Under the pieces are notes generated by a model that worked only from the letters and a program-made list of their open reading frames with translations, made no database searches and was not told where the DNA came from. DNA of 64,000 bases from Cristatella mucedo (Eukaryota; Bryozoa; Phylactolaemata; Cristatellidae). The translations under genes were made by a program, and so were the position numbers. The DNA lies in assembly GCA_009760855.2 (NCBI GenBank), contig WPIO01000093.1:182001-246000 (forward strand). The letters are read 5' to 3'. Shown here one piece after another: positions 12,231-24,270 of this stretch; position 1 is the stretch's first letter; each line of letters starts with the position of its first letter.

Positions 12231-12244
12231 ATGGTCCGGACCAT
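12231..12244. repeat. 14-bp perfect palindrome at the array inversion point
   Basis: ATGGTCCGGACCAT equals its own reverse complement. It lies exactly where the satellite-like units change orientation, and is a variant of the array's GGCCCGGGCC word. Confidence 0.8.
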
Positions 12245-12552
12245 CAAAGACCATAGCAATATAACGTGTCAGCTTTAACACATGAAATTTGGTGGGTAAA
12301 TCCGATAGACGGGTTTCTATAATGTTCAATTAAAACTGCAGTTTCGCTGTGCCTATGGTAGAAATAATAGCTGTGCTGCAGTCCAAAAATACAGAGCGTG
12401 CCGGTCTATTGGAGGCCATGGTGTAAGAGCACGCATGGGTCATCGCATGAAATGAAGTTTCTAAACCAGGTAACTTTTTGGTATAACACAGAATCAAAGC
12501 TACAAGTTCGCGACACTTATTGTTGAAATTGCAGCTGTATTGCAATCACAAT

Positions 12553-12618
12553 ATATAATGATGATACATTTGCATAACGCCCTCAGTGAAATTAATCTCT
12601 TTCTAGAAATTTTATGTA
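12553..12618 (-). mobile_element. LINE family A 3' scrap inside the array
   Basis: On the - strand: AATTTCTAGAAAGAGATTAATTTCACTGAGGGCGTTATGCAAATG, the family A terminal block, followed by ATT-type triplets. It interrupts one satellite unit. Confidence 0.7.
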
Positions 12619-13274
12619 ATATGTAGCGAAATTGACTGGTCCTGGCCATTGAAGAAGATAGAACAAAAATGCCCATGCGGTATGGCTTGAGATTTAGTTT
12701 TCCAACCAGGAAAAACACTTTCAATAATATTGAATCAAAACCACAGCTTCGCGACGCCGATTGTGGAAATGAAAGCTCTATCGTAGTTTGATTGTGTGAG
12801 TATGCTGGCTAGGCCGGCTATTTAAGGCTATTGCATGAAAATGAGCAAGTACAACTGCGTGAAATTTGGTGGGTCAACCTGGAATATTGCTAGCTATAAT
12901 TTGCAATCAAATTCACAGCTGCGAAAAGCTTTTTTGCTAAACTGGCAGCTTAGTTGTCGCATTTTGACTATTTAGGGCTTTCATTTAGGCCGGGCCGTTG
13001 GAGGCCATCGAAATGGGCTGAAATTTGATGGGTAAACCTGTCATACTGTTCTCTATCATCTGCAGTTTCGCGAAGCTTTTTATGGAAATAGCAGCTTTAT
13101 TGTGGTTCAAATGTTAGGAGCTGTAATTTGGACCGGGCCATCGGAAGCCGTAGCATTAGAACCCGTAAGCGCAATCGTATGACATGTGGTGAGTAAACCC
13201 GGAACACTGTTTTCTATAATATGGAATCACAATCGCAGTTGCGCAACGCTTTTTCTAGAAAATGGAGGCAGCTT

Positions 13275-13478
13275 TATCTGACACTGTGCATGCTACCACT
13301 AATCATACTTGCATGCTGACCCTGTGCACGTAAGCCATAACCAAGTTATTCTTGCTGTTTACTGAGCATGCTAAAACTAACCATTTGATTGGACTTTCTT
13401 TGCAGCAAAAATGTAAAATGCCTAGAAAGAGATTAAGTTCTGAGTTCGTTATATCAAATGTATTAATCATTTTATCGC
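13275..13478 (+). mobile_element. LINE family A solo 3' end inside the array
   Basis: CTGACACTGTGCATGCTACCACTAATCATACTTGCATGCTGACCCTGTG, then TTTGCAGCAAAAATGTAAAATGCCTAGAAAGAGATTAAG and a short ATT end. It separates TTTATCTG from ATCGCAGTTCGATTATTTAGGG, which adjoin in uninterrupted units. Confidence 0.8.
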
Positions 13479-14189
13479 AGTTCGATTATTTAGGGCTGCA
13501 ATCTGGGCAGGGCCACTGGAGTCTATAATTAAAGGAGCTGCTCAATCACATAAAATTTAAAGGGTGAATTTCGAAAACTAGTGTCTATATTTTGGAATCA
13601 AAACAACAGTTTCATGAGGCTTTCTGTAGAAATGGCAGCTTTATTGCAACTTGGATGTTTTAGGCTGCAATTTGGCCCGGGCCATAAGAAGCCATAGCAT
13701 GATAACAAGCAAGCCCAATCGTATGCAATTTAGGGGGTAAAATTGGCATACTTTTCTCTATAATTTGGTATAGTCTCGCAAAGTTTTTGTGGAAACGGCA
13801 GCTGTATAGCCGTTTAAATAAATAAGTAGCCTGTCTGGCCCGAGCAATTTGACGGTATAGCATGAGAACGCCCAAGCGCCATTTAATGAGATTTTGTGGG
13901 TAAACTCGTAACATAACTGCATATAATTTTGAATTAAAACCATAATCTTCTGACGTTTTTGATGGTAATTGCAACTGTATCTCAGTGTATCGCAGTTATT
14001 CGTGAGACCCACACGCTGTAGTAATTGCGCTTTGTTCCTATCCTGCCCTGCATGTGAAACTCTGTGAGCTCAAAGGCCTCTATCGCTGCTATGGGAACTT
14101 TGATAGAATCAAACGTTCTGAAATAAATTAACGACAAGCCACTTAAATAATTATGGACAAGCAGAGTGCTCCTCATAAACTAGAAAGCA

Positions 14190-14560
14190 AAAGTCTGCAG
14201 AGAGGCTCTGTCAGCACAGCTCCAGTAGTCTTAAATCCGGAATCTGGCTGTACTCTTATAGAACGACTTGTCTCTAGATGGGCGTCACAGACTCAAAGTA
14301 AAATGTGCTCAGATTCACCTATTTAACATTGCATAGATTTGGGCCAGGTGGTCCATTCATTCGTGAAATCCCCGACTGGACGTCTGTAACTCACCGCTCG
14401 TCGGACTTTCTGAAAAGGAAATAACATATGCTTAAAGTTGGTGCAAAACTCAGCAGCTACTCTTATCTGTCGTAAACGTCGCTACTGCGACATTGCACCA
14501 CTGTTCACCAGCTGGCAGCACTGGCTGCCTACCTATCGAGCAGCGTATCGGGATTTTACT
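14190..14560 (+). mobile_element. LINE family A RT C-terminus, highly decayed
   Basis: Words match the family A order: TCTGTCAGCACAGCTCC, GGTCCATTCATTCGTGAAATCC, GTCTGTAACTCACCGCTCGTCGG, GGTGCAAAACTCAGCAGCT, TCTGTCGTAAACGTCG and CTGGCTGCCTACC. No long open frame remains. A possible remnant of its 3' end (TTTAAAAAGAAGTTTAAAACCCACC) lies at 14957-14981. Confidence 0.7.
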
Positions 14561-14779
14561 TTTTTTTTATTTTCTTATTTTTTATTCAAAGTCTCGTTGA
14601 ATCCCCCTTTTTAGGCCCCTGCATTCCCTTGCTGCGGCTCATATGTAATAGTTACGCGACAGGTCTTCCGTCGCGTCACTCCAGCTCCAGTTGCTCCCTT
14701 GTACCCTCTAACTCTTTGCATTATCTACTGTCAACCCCTTGGAGAAGGTCCCTTAAAAATTAATAAATACAATTCATTT

Positions 14780-14905
14780 GTTGCGTAACCTTAAGTGAAC
14801 TTAGTCTCCATCGCGCCATCACCTGATATATGTCGCACGTCTTAAGCCCACGACCATGCGATCAGCAAGGGCTAGCAACTCGCTTCTAGTCCTTCAGTTA
14901 CCAAG
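14780..14905 (-). mobile_element. tRNA-like SINE fragment (family S2)
   Basis: On the - strand it has CGTGGGCTTAAGACG (diverged B-box) and TTGGTAACTGAAGGACTAG (diverged A-box). The spacing and tail (GGAGACTAAGTTCACTTAAGG) match the S2 copies at 5217-5465. Decayed. Confidence 0.45.
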
Positions 14906-15019
14906 CTTCCAGCTCACAACCCAATGAAATCGCGTCGACCCCGATTTGATTATGTTTAAAAAGAAGTTTAAAACCCACCTTTTGACGCAGCCCTTGTTCT
15001 ATCCGAGAGACGTGCCTTT

Positions 15020-15145
15020 AAAAAATGATAATACATTTGCATAGCACAGTCAGAGAACTTAATTTCTTTCTAAGCCCTTTACGCATGCAGTAAAGGAAGC
15101 ATGATCAAATGGTTAGTGGTAACATGCACAATGTAAACAAGCATA
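15020..15145 (-). mobile_element. LINE family A solo 3' end
   Basis: AATGATAATACATTTGCATAGCAC, CAGAGAACTTAATTTCTTTCTAAGCCCTTTACGC and ATGGTTAGTGGTAACATGCACAATG, the reverse of the family A tail. It abuts a + strand LINE copy. Confidence 0.75.
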
Positions 15146-16556
15146 ACTAACTTACTAGTTATGGGCAAACCCGGTGTGATTCAGAAACTGAAAAGGCTGA
15201 CGCTCAAAATTGGCTCTGCCAGCATATCTCCTGTTGAATCAGCTCGAAATCTAGGTGTCATATTCCAAAGCGACCTCTCGTTAGACGACCATATCAGCTC
15301 CACGGTCAAATCTGCCTATTTTCAGCTTCATAATATTGCTGAAATTCGGGCTTGTTTAGATAAGGATACCACGTCTAAGTTGGTCCATGCATTCGTGACA
15401 TCTCGTCTCGACTTCTGCAACTCACTGCTTACTGGCCTTCCAGCATGTGCGATCAGGCGATTGCAGCTGGTGCAAAACTCTGCAGCTAGGCTTGTCTGTC
15501 GTGAGCGTCGCAGTTGCCACATTACTCCACTTCTCGCCGACCTGCACTGGCTACCAGTCAAGCAACGGATTGACTTGCAATGTATCTCCTTCAGTAACTC
15601 CACAAAGTCATAAAGACCATGTGGGTGTTACGCAGGAGAGTTTTGTATAGCGCACTCACAGCCTAAGCGGCTTTCGGTACGCATTCGGTAGCCAACAGAC
15701 TTCGTCTCACGCAACAAAGAGAAAGTGGGAAGCATAGCAGAGTTAGGAGAGCAGTTGAGGTAGTGAGTAGCATAGAAGTAGCAGTTCAGGACCACTGAAA
15801 AAGATGTGCCATAGTCGGCAGTTGGAGAGTAGATGTCGTTTCGCAAGAATTGTGGAAGCGAGTTCCACAGTCTAGGACCTGCAGAGCTAAAGCTTCTGTC
15901 GCCAACTGTCTTTAAGCGGAGGAATGGGACAGCTAATTTATTGTCCACACAGGACCTGAGGGCGCGAACAGGCTGAGACTGATGCAGCAGTTCAGCTAGG
16001 TACGAATGAAACTGATGCAGCAGTTCAGCTAGGTACGAAAGGTTTTGTCGCTCACTTTTAGGTCCCTTCATTCTATGGCTCCAGCCTAGCTCTCCGACAT
16101 ACTACCCCATCAGGCCAAGCATCGTACCACTCGCTTTTCGGAATCCAACAGTCTACAAATACCTCGTACAAACCTCCAATCCTTTGGAGACCGTGCATTT
16201 AGTTCGTATGCTCCCAAAGCCTGGAACTCCCTCCCGACCTGCGTCAGAACATCCCCTGACCTGACCACATTTAAAAGGAACTTAAAAACACACCTATTTA
16301 GGACAGCATTTAGTGGGTCCCTGTGATTCGTCCTTCACGTGCTTATGCGTGCTGACACTGTGCATGCTGCCACTAACCACATTTGCATGCTGACCCTGTG
16401 CATGTCACCCCTAACCATGTCATTCATTTTGTTTGTTTTTCAAGCATGATTTTACTTACCATTTAATTGCATTTCCCTTTGCAGCAAATGTAAAGCGCTG
16501 GGAAAGAGATTAAGTTCTCTGAGGGCGCTTTATCAAGTACATTATTATTATTATTA
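15146..16556 (+). mobile_element. LINE family A 3' half, split by a LINE family B fragment
   Basis: Frame 15161-15613 encodes KPGVIQKLKRLTLKIGSAS through [12 protein letters not shown] with few changes. It is cut at about 15577, just after the codons for RID, by a reverse-oriented family B piece. It resumes at 16041 with AGGTTTTGTCGCTCACTTTTAGGTCCC and runs on through the 3' UTR to (ATT)n at 16538-16556. In the copy at 5495 the two flanks are contiguous (GATTGACTTCAAGGTTTTG), which proves the nesting. Confidence 0.9.
15577..16040 (-). mobile_element. LINE family B 3' end, nested in LINE A
   Basis: On the - strand, frame 15628-16071 includes [36 protein letters not shown] and [11 protein letters not shown], a typical non-LTR RT C-terminus. 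The 3' UTR (GCGGCTTTCGGTACGCATTCGG on the + strand) and the end near GTAACTCCACAAAGTCATAAAG follow. A 31-base piece (ACTGATGCAGCAGTTCAGCTAGGTACGAA) is repeated at 15977 and 16010. No clear target-site duplication is visible. Confidence 0.85.
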
Positions 16557-19500
16557 TTAACCTGGTTAGAGGTGAAATGCACAGTGGTCGACATGTAAGT
16601 ATGGTTAGTGGCAGCATGCACAATGTCAGCATAACGAAGCACACAAAGGAACCCGAGGATTTACTAAATGCTGCGATAAACAGGTGCGTTTGCTTCTTTT
16701 TAAATGTCGGCAAGTCGGCGGATGCCGTGACGTCAGTCGGGAGTTTGTTCTAAGCTTTGGAAGCATGCGAGCTTAAGGCACGGTCCCCAAAGGACTTGTG
16801 GTTGGTTCGAAGTACAGCTAAGCAGCTGAGTCGCATAAGCAGGAGGGTACAATGCCAGGCCTCGTGCGGAGTAGTTCTGATATGTAGGCAGACTCAGAGA
16901 ATCAAAGGACGTAAAAGTCAGTGACAGAACTTTGACGTCGATAGGCCGCTTTACTGGAGGCCAGTGCAGGTCTGCTAGAAGGGGTGTGATCTGGCAACTG
17001 GCAACAAAAAGCTCACGACAGACAAGATTAGCTGCAGAGTTTTGCACCAACTGTAAGCCCATGAGAGCACACGCCGATAGCTCAGCAAGCTATGAGTTAG
17101 AGGTCCAGACGAATGTCAAAAATACATGGACCAGTTTAGATTTAATATCTTTATCTAAGCAAGCCCGAATTTTAGCAACGCTATGTAGCTGAAAGCAGGC
17201 TGACTTGACTGAGGAGCTGATGTGGTCATCTAGTGAAAGGTCACGTTGGAACAGGACGCATGGATTTCGTGTAGATGCAACAGGAGATATGCTGGCAGAG
17301 CCGATTTTGAGCGCTAATCTTACCAATTTTCAAGTCGCGCTTGGTTTGATCATAACTAGTAAGTTGGTTTTATTGTCGTTCAATTTGAGAAGGCTTGCTG
17401 CCATTCAAGTGCGGATGTAGAATGTCGATGTCGGATGTCGAATAAATGCAGCAAGAAGTTGGGAGAATTCGACTTTCTGAAGGGCTCGGAGGAATAAAAC
17501 CAAAGGTAAAACTAAAACTGAGTGTCATCTGCATAGAAGTGAAAGCCTAGATTGTGCTTGGCGATCGCATCGGCAAGAGGGAGAGCATATTGTAAACAGA
17601 AGCGGACCAAGCACAGAGCCCTGAGATACACCGTAATTCAGTGGCTCCTCGGATGATCTTAGTTTGTTCACATCAATACTTTGCAGTCTCCCAGTGAGAT
17701 AGGATCTGAACCAGTGCAGTACCCGAGCGAGGTGATAAGCATCCGAGTAGGAATTGGTGACAAATAGTATAAAGCGCTGCCGGTAGATCAAGCAAAACAA
17801 GCCGTGAGACTTTAATTAAGTCAACATCTCTAGGAAGGCAGTTAAACACCTGAAGCAATGCTGACTCAGTGGAGTAATTAGCTCTAAAATCACACTGGAA
17901 CTTACCTGCTAGGTTTGAATTTTCAATATATGAATTCAGCTGGTCTGTCATAGATCGTTCCAATGTATTTGATTAGAACGGCAGAAGGGAGATTGAGCGG
18001 AAGTTGCCCAATTTCTCTATCAAGTGTGTTAGTATTATTATTATTAGTGTTGCTTTCTTAAGTAGTGGCCTGGCTACAGCCTTCTTGAAAGGTGCAGAGA
18101 CGTTACTCGAGGCTAATGACAAATGTGTTATGTTAGTTATGCATTGCAGCAGCAGATCTATGCATTGTAGAGGTAGGGCAGTGGGACTAGGGTCCAGAGG
18201 TCTACAGTCGTCTCTCGCCACATCTCGCTTCGACTTTTTCGGCTTCATTCTATCTCGGTTTTTTCAAATCTATTCATTAAAAAGTTGATCGAGGTAGTGA
18301 AAATGATACAGTGCGCATCGTTGTTCTGAATCACTTATAGAGGTCACTTTGGAATAAGTAGATTCTGGAACATATTAACCGCGATAAACGAGGAACGACT
18401 GTAGTAGTCTTCTTTGATTGGGAGATGGATTTCAGAATGAGGTCACTTGTGGCCTCCTTGAAAGAAGACTTTGAGGTGCTGCACATAATTGAGGGATATG
18501 AGTCAAAGAGGGGTATGCTGCCACCGCAGTGATGGACTCTCTGATCTTGTCTATTTTTGGTAAAGAAGCAAAGAGAGGCGATCAGCAAGAGGATCACTAG
18601 GTCAGGAGCTAACATGGGAGCCTTTAAGGAGATGGTTGATCGTAGACATGCGTATCTTTGCATTGTGCGAATGTGATCAACAATATTTGCATAGAATAAT
18701 AATAATAACGCACTTGATAAAGCGCCCTCAGAGAACTCGATCTCTTTCTAGGAGCTTTACATTTGCTGAAAAGCAAACACGATCGAATGGTTGGCGGTAG
18801 CATGCTCACTTAGCAGCAAGAAGCTAGACTTAGCCTTTGCTAGGATCAATTGGTATGATGTAAAGTCGTATGCTTGTCGATGGACAGTCAGTCCTGATCT
18901 TTTGTATGCTTTTTCAAGCTTACGCTTAGTAGACCTTGCTAGTTTAATGACTGTGGTAAACCGTAGGCCATCTGGGCGAGAGCGCTCAGTTCGCTTAGTC
19001 AGAGAATCAAACTCGTCGAGCACGACAGCTAGTGTCGTGTTGTAGCATTCTACTGACGATGACAGGTCGGCAGGGGGATTGAGCAGCAGGAGCAAAAAAA
19101 AGATATTCTCTCATGGATAGCATCGATGACAGGGATTTTGAGGTTTCACGATTTGTAGACGTTTTTGGGTACACACTGTAGCAGGGCACACACTGTAGAC
19201 TGACTGGGATCAGCACGAGAGCAAAAATCGATTTATTGCACCCATAATCGAAGTAAGATCACATAAATCTGAGATACAGGAAGACTTGGTACCTGGGGCA
19301 ATAGGCTACTGCCACCACTGGCAGCTTGTTGTCGGATGAACTCAAAATAAGAGATTCGAAAGACTGCTTCTAGGGGACTGCAAACGGCTGAAATTGAAGG
19401 GTGAGCATGCGATGACGGCTAGTCCAATACAAGATTTCATTGATCTAGTTGTATACAAGAAAGAAGAGGTTGTCGAAGTAGAGTCGGTAGGGAAGTTATT

Positions 19501-19720
19501 CGATTTCAGCCAGGTATCGGTCAAGGCGAACAGGTCGAGATTTCCGTCAACAATCATATTATGAATCATAGGGGGTTTGTTGCACATTGAGCGACCATTC
19601 CAAAGATAATCGTTAAGATGGGCCGCCGGGGTCATTGCAGGCCTGATGAATATTAAGTTAGAGTGATTCACAACAATGCTTGAGGGACATCATGCAGGGC
19701 GGCTCGAGATAACGATGCGA
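16535..19720 (-). mobile_element. LINE family A, near full length, decayed
   Basis: Read on the - strand from 19720. The endonuclease start at 19342-19671 has NKPPMIHNMIVDGNLDLFAL and TDTWLKSN. The endonuclease-RT linker is at 18757-19095 and 17973-18660. The RT core with [11 protein letters not shown] lies at 17525-17963, and the RT C-terminus at 16733-17326. The 3' end shares the (ATT)n tract at about 16540 with the + strand copy to its left, so the two LINEs meet tail to tail. Stops and frameshifts are frequent; inactive. A LINE 3' scrap is nested at 18698. Confidence 0.85.
18698..18815 (-). mobile_element. LINE family A solo 3' end nested in another LINE A
   Basis: AATAATAATAATAACGCACTTGATAAAGCGCCCTCAGAGAACTCGATCTCTTTCTAGG, then TTTACATTTGCTGAAAAGCAAACACGATCGAATGG. 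It interrupts the linker region of the element spanning 16535-19720. Confidence 0.8.
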
Positions 19721-20029
19721 ATACCAAGCGAGCGGGCCTCCGGCAGTAGCCCCTCCTTGTGCTAGCCACGCTTTGGTTTTCTTTTGCTAATGCCCAAGTA
19801 ACGGACCCTAGCAACAGCAACTGCATTCAGGAATGTATTTTGAATGACGATAACGAAATGATGTAACAGGCAAGCTGAGCTCTTTCCTCACCGGCAGGTT
19901 ACTACCAGGCAAATCTAAAGCCGTCGCCCCGCGCGGCGGTGTTGGTAGGGCAGTTAGTTGCAAAACGTAGGAGTTTCCTTTCCTGCATACGTAGCATCTG
20001 TAACAAATATATCCAATAGAACATATCAA

Positions 20030-20095
20030 GTAAAGTGCCTAGAAAGAGATTGAGTTCTCCCAGGGTTCATCAAATACACGTATTTGATAACTAAT
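20030..20095 (+). mobile_element. LINE family A terminal scrap
   Basis: AAAGTGCCTAGAAAGAGATTGAGTTCTCCCAGGGTTCATCAAATAC is the family A end block without upstream sequence. Confidence 0.65.
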
Positions 20096-20619
20096 GGCAG
20101 TGTTTACGCTGGAGCTTATCAACATGCTGGCTAACGCTACTCACCCAGTGATCGCACGGCTAAAATCTCAAATCCAAAGTTTTTCTTTTTGGGCAGGCAT
20201 TTTTCTTCTTGGTTTTTGCTTACCCGGTACCCACCAAACCTACATCAGTCGCCACCAGTAAGACATCTTCAGAACGCGTCGATGGACCAGCGCATCAGAT
20301 TCTGCAAAACAGAGTATTGTTTCAGCTGAATAAAGCTTTCCTCGTTCTCTCTCCGGCTGGCTTTGGTGTGACACTGGACTTTGCAATCGCAGATGAGAAG
20401 ATAGATGTTTTGCTGAAATAAGACTCCGGGTGTAGCCCGGGGAAATCTCAAGCTGGGTCTGACTCAACGTTGGCATAAACATGTTCTATCGTATAAATTC
20501 AGCTTTAGTATCATAAACGTAATCCCATAATAAATATAAAAGGCCTCAGGTCCCTACATGCACGTTTCGTGAATATAATCACCAAACTCGGCTAGACAGT
20601 AAACAAGTTAACGGTTGCT
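20096..20619. other. No recognised feature
   Basis: No recognised gene. An 80-codon - strand frame (20240-20482) and a 70-codon + strand frame overlap and neither resembles a known family. Being just upstream of COG5, this stretch may carry promoter or 5' UTR sequence, but I see no clear core promoter motif. Confidence 0.35.
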
Positions 20620-20745
20620 GATTCAACAGCCCCATTTATCCACTTGCAACAGATAATACAGGATTGCCTGATGTAGGGCTCGAACCCAATGCCTGAGTCG
20701 AGAAGCACGAGCATTATTTTGTGGCCGCCTGGTTTTAATCTATCA
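20620..20745 (-). mobile_element. tRNA-like SINE fragment (family S2 or related)
   Basis: On the - strand: ATTGGGTTCGAGCCCTACATC carries an intact B-box. The 3' part GTTGCAAGTGGATAAATGGGGCTGTTGAATCAGC resembles the S1 tail (GAGGCTGTTTAATCAGC), so this may be a hybrid or an S1 relative. Confidence 0.5.
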
Positions 20746-21032
20746 GCAATGCTCGCGCCCAGGTAAATTCCTCTTCTGTTTAATTCTTAGAGCTAGTGAC
20801 CCAGAAACATTTGAAAAAGTTTAATAATGCTCAAATAATCGAGCCGCCCCGGGTAGCCAATCAGTAGCTTTTATTTTAACGGAGCACTCATGCGTGATAG
20901 CGGGTATAGAAGCCAAACAGTCGCCTTCTTTCGAGGTACTCTTAAAGCTGAATGAAAAATAGTGAAGCTTAAAAGCGGGAGGGAGCGTTTTCCGCATCAC
21001 AGGGATCTCGAGAAAAAGGCGGAAGTACGGCA

Positions 21033-21126
21033 ATGTCACAGCGGACCCTATCCACACAGTTTTCTTCGGATGCGGCTATGGACGGTCTTGACGTGGATCG
21101 CGTCCTGCACGAATTGCAGCTGGATG
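21033..21126 (+). CDS. COG5: COG5 exon 1 (start codon)
   Basis: Begins at ATG 21033 with G at -3. The frame upstream runs to a TAA at 20970 with no other ATG, which favours this start. It encodes a Ser/Thr-rich N-terminus ending [12 protein letters not shown]. The donor is G|GTTAGT, leaving one base of a split codon. The N-terminus of COG5 is poorly conserved, so assignment rests on phase and position. Confidence 0.75.
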
Positions 21127-24100
21127 GTTAGTTATGGCCACATACAACTTAATACTTACAATTATCAATCATCAGTGCCGCCTGTTCTTTCCGTTTTGCG
21201 ACTCAGCGGGGCATGCATAGCAGATGCCTGCTTCTCACCAGCGCTCGCTGACTGCTTGGTCGCAACTGGCATTCACTAAGCCACACAGACTCCATAATAT
21301 GGTAAACCAATTTCTGAATCGTATTTCATAGCCCGAAGATTTTAGAAATTGCACAAACTTTGTAGAAAATCTGTCGGAGTTCCTACTGGACGATATTGAT
21401 GTGAAACAGAAGGCTAATCAAGCTATCCAGAGCGGCATTCAGATCTCAGCCCAGCTCTCTAAACTGTCTGAAGGGATATTGCGGCTAAATAAGGAGCTTC
21501 ACGCTCAGGTACGGCTTTGAAGTCGGCCGCGTCAGGAAGCAGTTGCCATGGCAATAGTTACTGCGACAACAGCATCTGCCACGGTGAAATACATGATCTC
21601 ATCTGCCACGATGAAGCCGTGATTGTCAGCCCTTGAACTCCTAACCGTCCAGTTGCACATGGTCGCTTATTCTGAAATTTTTACTAGTTAGTTTTGTGAT
21701 GGCTCTTTTTCGGAAGTGGATACATTCGATGCTGCTGTATATGCATTGAACCGCATGGCTGCTGTTACGAACATCCTGCTGCACTAGAGTTGCAGATGCT
21801 TTGCCTATGGCAATTGCCAGCTTCCCGTGGCGATTAGAATCTGTAGAGACGGAAAGTATTTCAAAAATAATTCATGGGCATTCGAGGGCAGACAGACTCT
21901 GTCCTGGGTACTTGCAGCTGTCCTCCTAGTGATATACCTCTCGTGATGAGTGTGGTCGGGCTCACTACCTGCACGGCAGGCCTCGATGCTCAGGCGTCGT
22001 TAGGTGACTGTTGTGATCTGCTGGCAGCAGGGTGAACACTCACTATTATTCATAGGCAATGAGCACCATTCGCAGTTTACAATAAGTGGCCGTTATTGTG
22101 ATGGCAGAATACAGGCAAAGGCCTGCCAAGCATATGCTAATTGATAAGAACGTGTCAATAGAAAGCCAACAAACAACAATGCTTGCTACAAATGAAAGGC
22201 CCTCAACCAGCCCGTGAACTAGAGGTACTTCTTTAAGGCAAGCTGGAACAAATGCAGGGCGGGCCTAGCTTATCATCAGCAATGGCATGATCCAAGCCTC
22301 GGAGTATATCACTTGCCTCACTCAAGGTGCCATGAGGCATCGTTTGACATGTACTTCATGTGAATGTCTTTTCATGGTAGATGGCATTTTCAAGATGTCC
22401 ATCAGTAACCACACTGCACTCGGCGACTCTATTACCATTCTTGTCCTTGCACCTGCCTGTGCCCGCACTCACCTGTACACTCACCACAGGCAAGCCAGTA
22501 CATAGACCTATGAAAATGTAAGCAAAGGTGGCACTAGTGTAACCATGTCCTCTGTAGAATAGGTAGGTCCCTCGAACTCACAGCTGCTGGTGCAGCTGCT
22601 GCCTTATGCTTTGTTTGTCTTGTGCCTTTTTGCTGCCTTTGTTCCTGCCAGGTGCTACTGTGTCCTGCACCGGACTATCAGCTGCCGGTATTTTTATGTC
22701 ATTTGATAAACTGTTTATTCACTATAAATGACGATTCTGTAAAGTGCCGAATTGAGTCCCAAAGGGCCATGAAGGTCCTGCTGTTGTTTCAGTGATGAGT
22801 GGGATGGCTAAGCAAGGGTCTAAGGAGCTGCACATAATCTGGATTATGTAATACGGATTAGGTAATTACACAATCTGGATAATATGGATTAGGTAATTAC
22901 ATAATTTGGAAATGAAATAATCTGGATTAGGTAATATGACTGCGGTTTCCTTTGAGGCGATTCAGACAGACCAATCATCTGCTTGATTTATCTGCTATGA
23001 TACGTGCACACGTACACACTCGTTTATGCACTTACTTGCGTGCACACCACACACAGACACACACATATAGATGCACACACACACACACACATGCACACCG
23101 CTCTTGTGACACACGCTCTTGTGCGACCTCATATGCACGTACACATATGGGTGCACATGTGGGTGCACATATTCGTGCATGCATGAGCCAAGCTTATATG
23201 TGTACGCACAGGTACATTCACTGCCAGCCTTTTCCGGATAAGTGTAACGAGTGTGTGCGCATTGATTCAGCGCTTGTAAAAGGCAAAAGCCGAAGGATTA
23301 TGGGAATTGGCACCCATGATCCTTCATTGCAACCCACCGTTATCTTACCCATACGTCCAGATACTAAATTCGTGCATGCGTTGCTCTGTCCCACTTATCC
23401 GTGCTGTCCTCCAGCCAGCGGGCTGCCGGATTAAGGCCGATGGCCGATGATCGAACGTTTCGTTGTGTTTCTTTTCCTTCCAGGTGGTTACCCACCACGG
23501 CAATTTGCTTTCGCAAGCCAACAGCATCGAAACACTCGAAGGTACACCACACTAGCAAAGCAGGCCGGCCCATCGTCTCGGCTTTGCCAGACAAAGTCAC
23601 TTCTTTGCCGTGGTGCCGCTTGGTGCCATTGCTCAGTGCTCAGACGCATGACGCATGCGTTTCTTGATAGGTGTGCTGCAGATGGTGCAGGGGCGAATAC
23701 AGGCGCTTCTCGCAGCTGTCGAACGCATTCGTGGCAAAGTCACTGAGCCTTTTGCGAAAATTGCCACTCGCGTGGCGCAGCTGCAACGGCTTCAGGTAGG
23801 CACTCAGGCTGCGCAGACTCGAGGCAGCAGCAGCAGCTGCTGCTGCCTCGGTGCAGATCGCTTGCCGCAGCAAGCCTCGAACCTTGAGGCAGGCAGGCAG
23901 CTGGCTAGTCAGGTCTTGCTCGATCACCCTATCGGCTCCCCGCTGTGGCCGAGTAGCTTGGCGTTGCCTAAATTGTCAGCACTGGACCACTCGGTATCAC
24001 GTGCATCCATGCCTGCACGTATCGTACTTACGTAGCACTTGCATCCTTGCTGCAGCTAGTGCAGTTAGCGCGAGCTATCCTTGCATGGTGCCTCACTATT

Positions 24101-24194
24101 GGTTGCTGTTAATTGCAACGCAGCCGCTGCCCTTCGGCATCGCCCTGCCTCCGTGCTAGGCCTCGTCCGGAGATGCTGCCACATAGAGGCCGAT

Positions 24195-24270
<76 letters not shown>

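Larger units (their letters stand above)
11890..13990. repeat. Degenerate satellite-like tandem array, about 165-bp monomer, with an inversion
   Basis: A set of words recurs in order: TATAATTTGGAATCAAAACCACAGTTTCGC, then GCTTTTTGTGGAAATGGCAGCTTTATTGC, then TTTAGGGCTGCAATTTGGCCCGGGCCA, then GCCATAGCATGA...GCGCAATCGTATGAAATTTGG and GGGTAAACCCGG. The GGGTAAA-like word falls near 12293, 12874, 13030, 13190, 13560, 13735 and 13898, giving about 160-175 bp per unit after subtracting inserted LINE scraps. Units at 11890-12236 are in the reverse orientation; those after 12237 are forward. No coding role is apparent. Confidence 0.75.

Noticed and set aside
22952-23434. 160-codon His/Thr-rich ORF
   Set aside because: Driven by the CA-rich repeat in COG5 intron 2, with no conserved motif.
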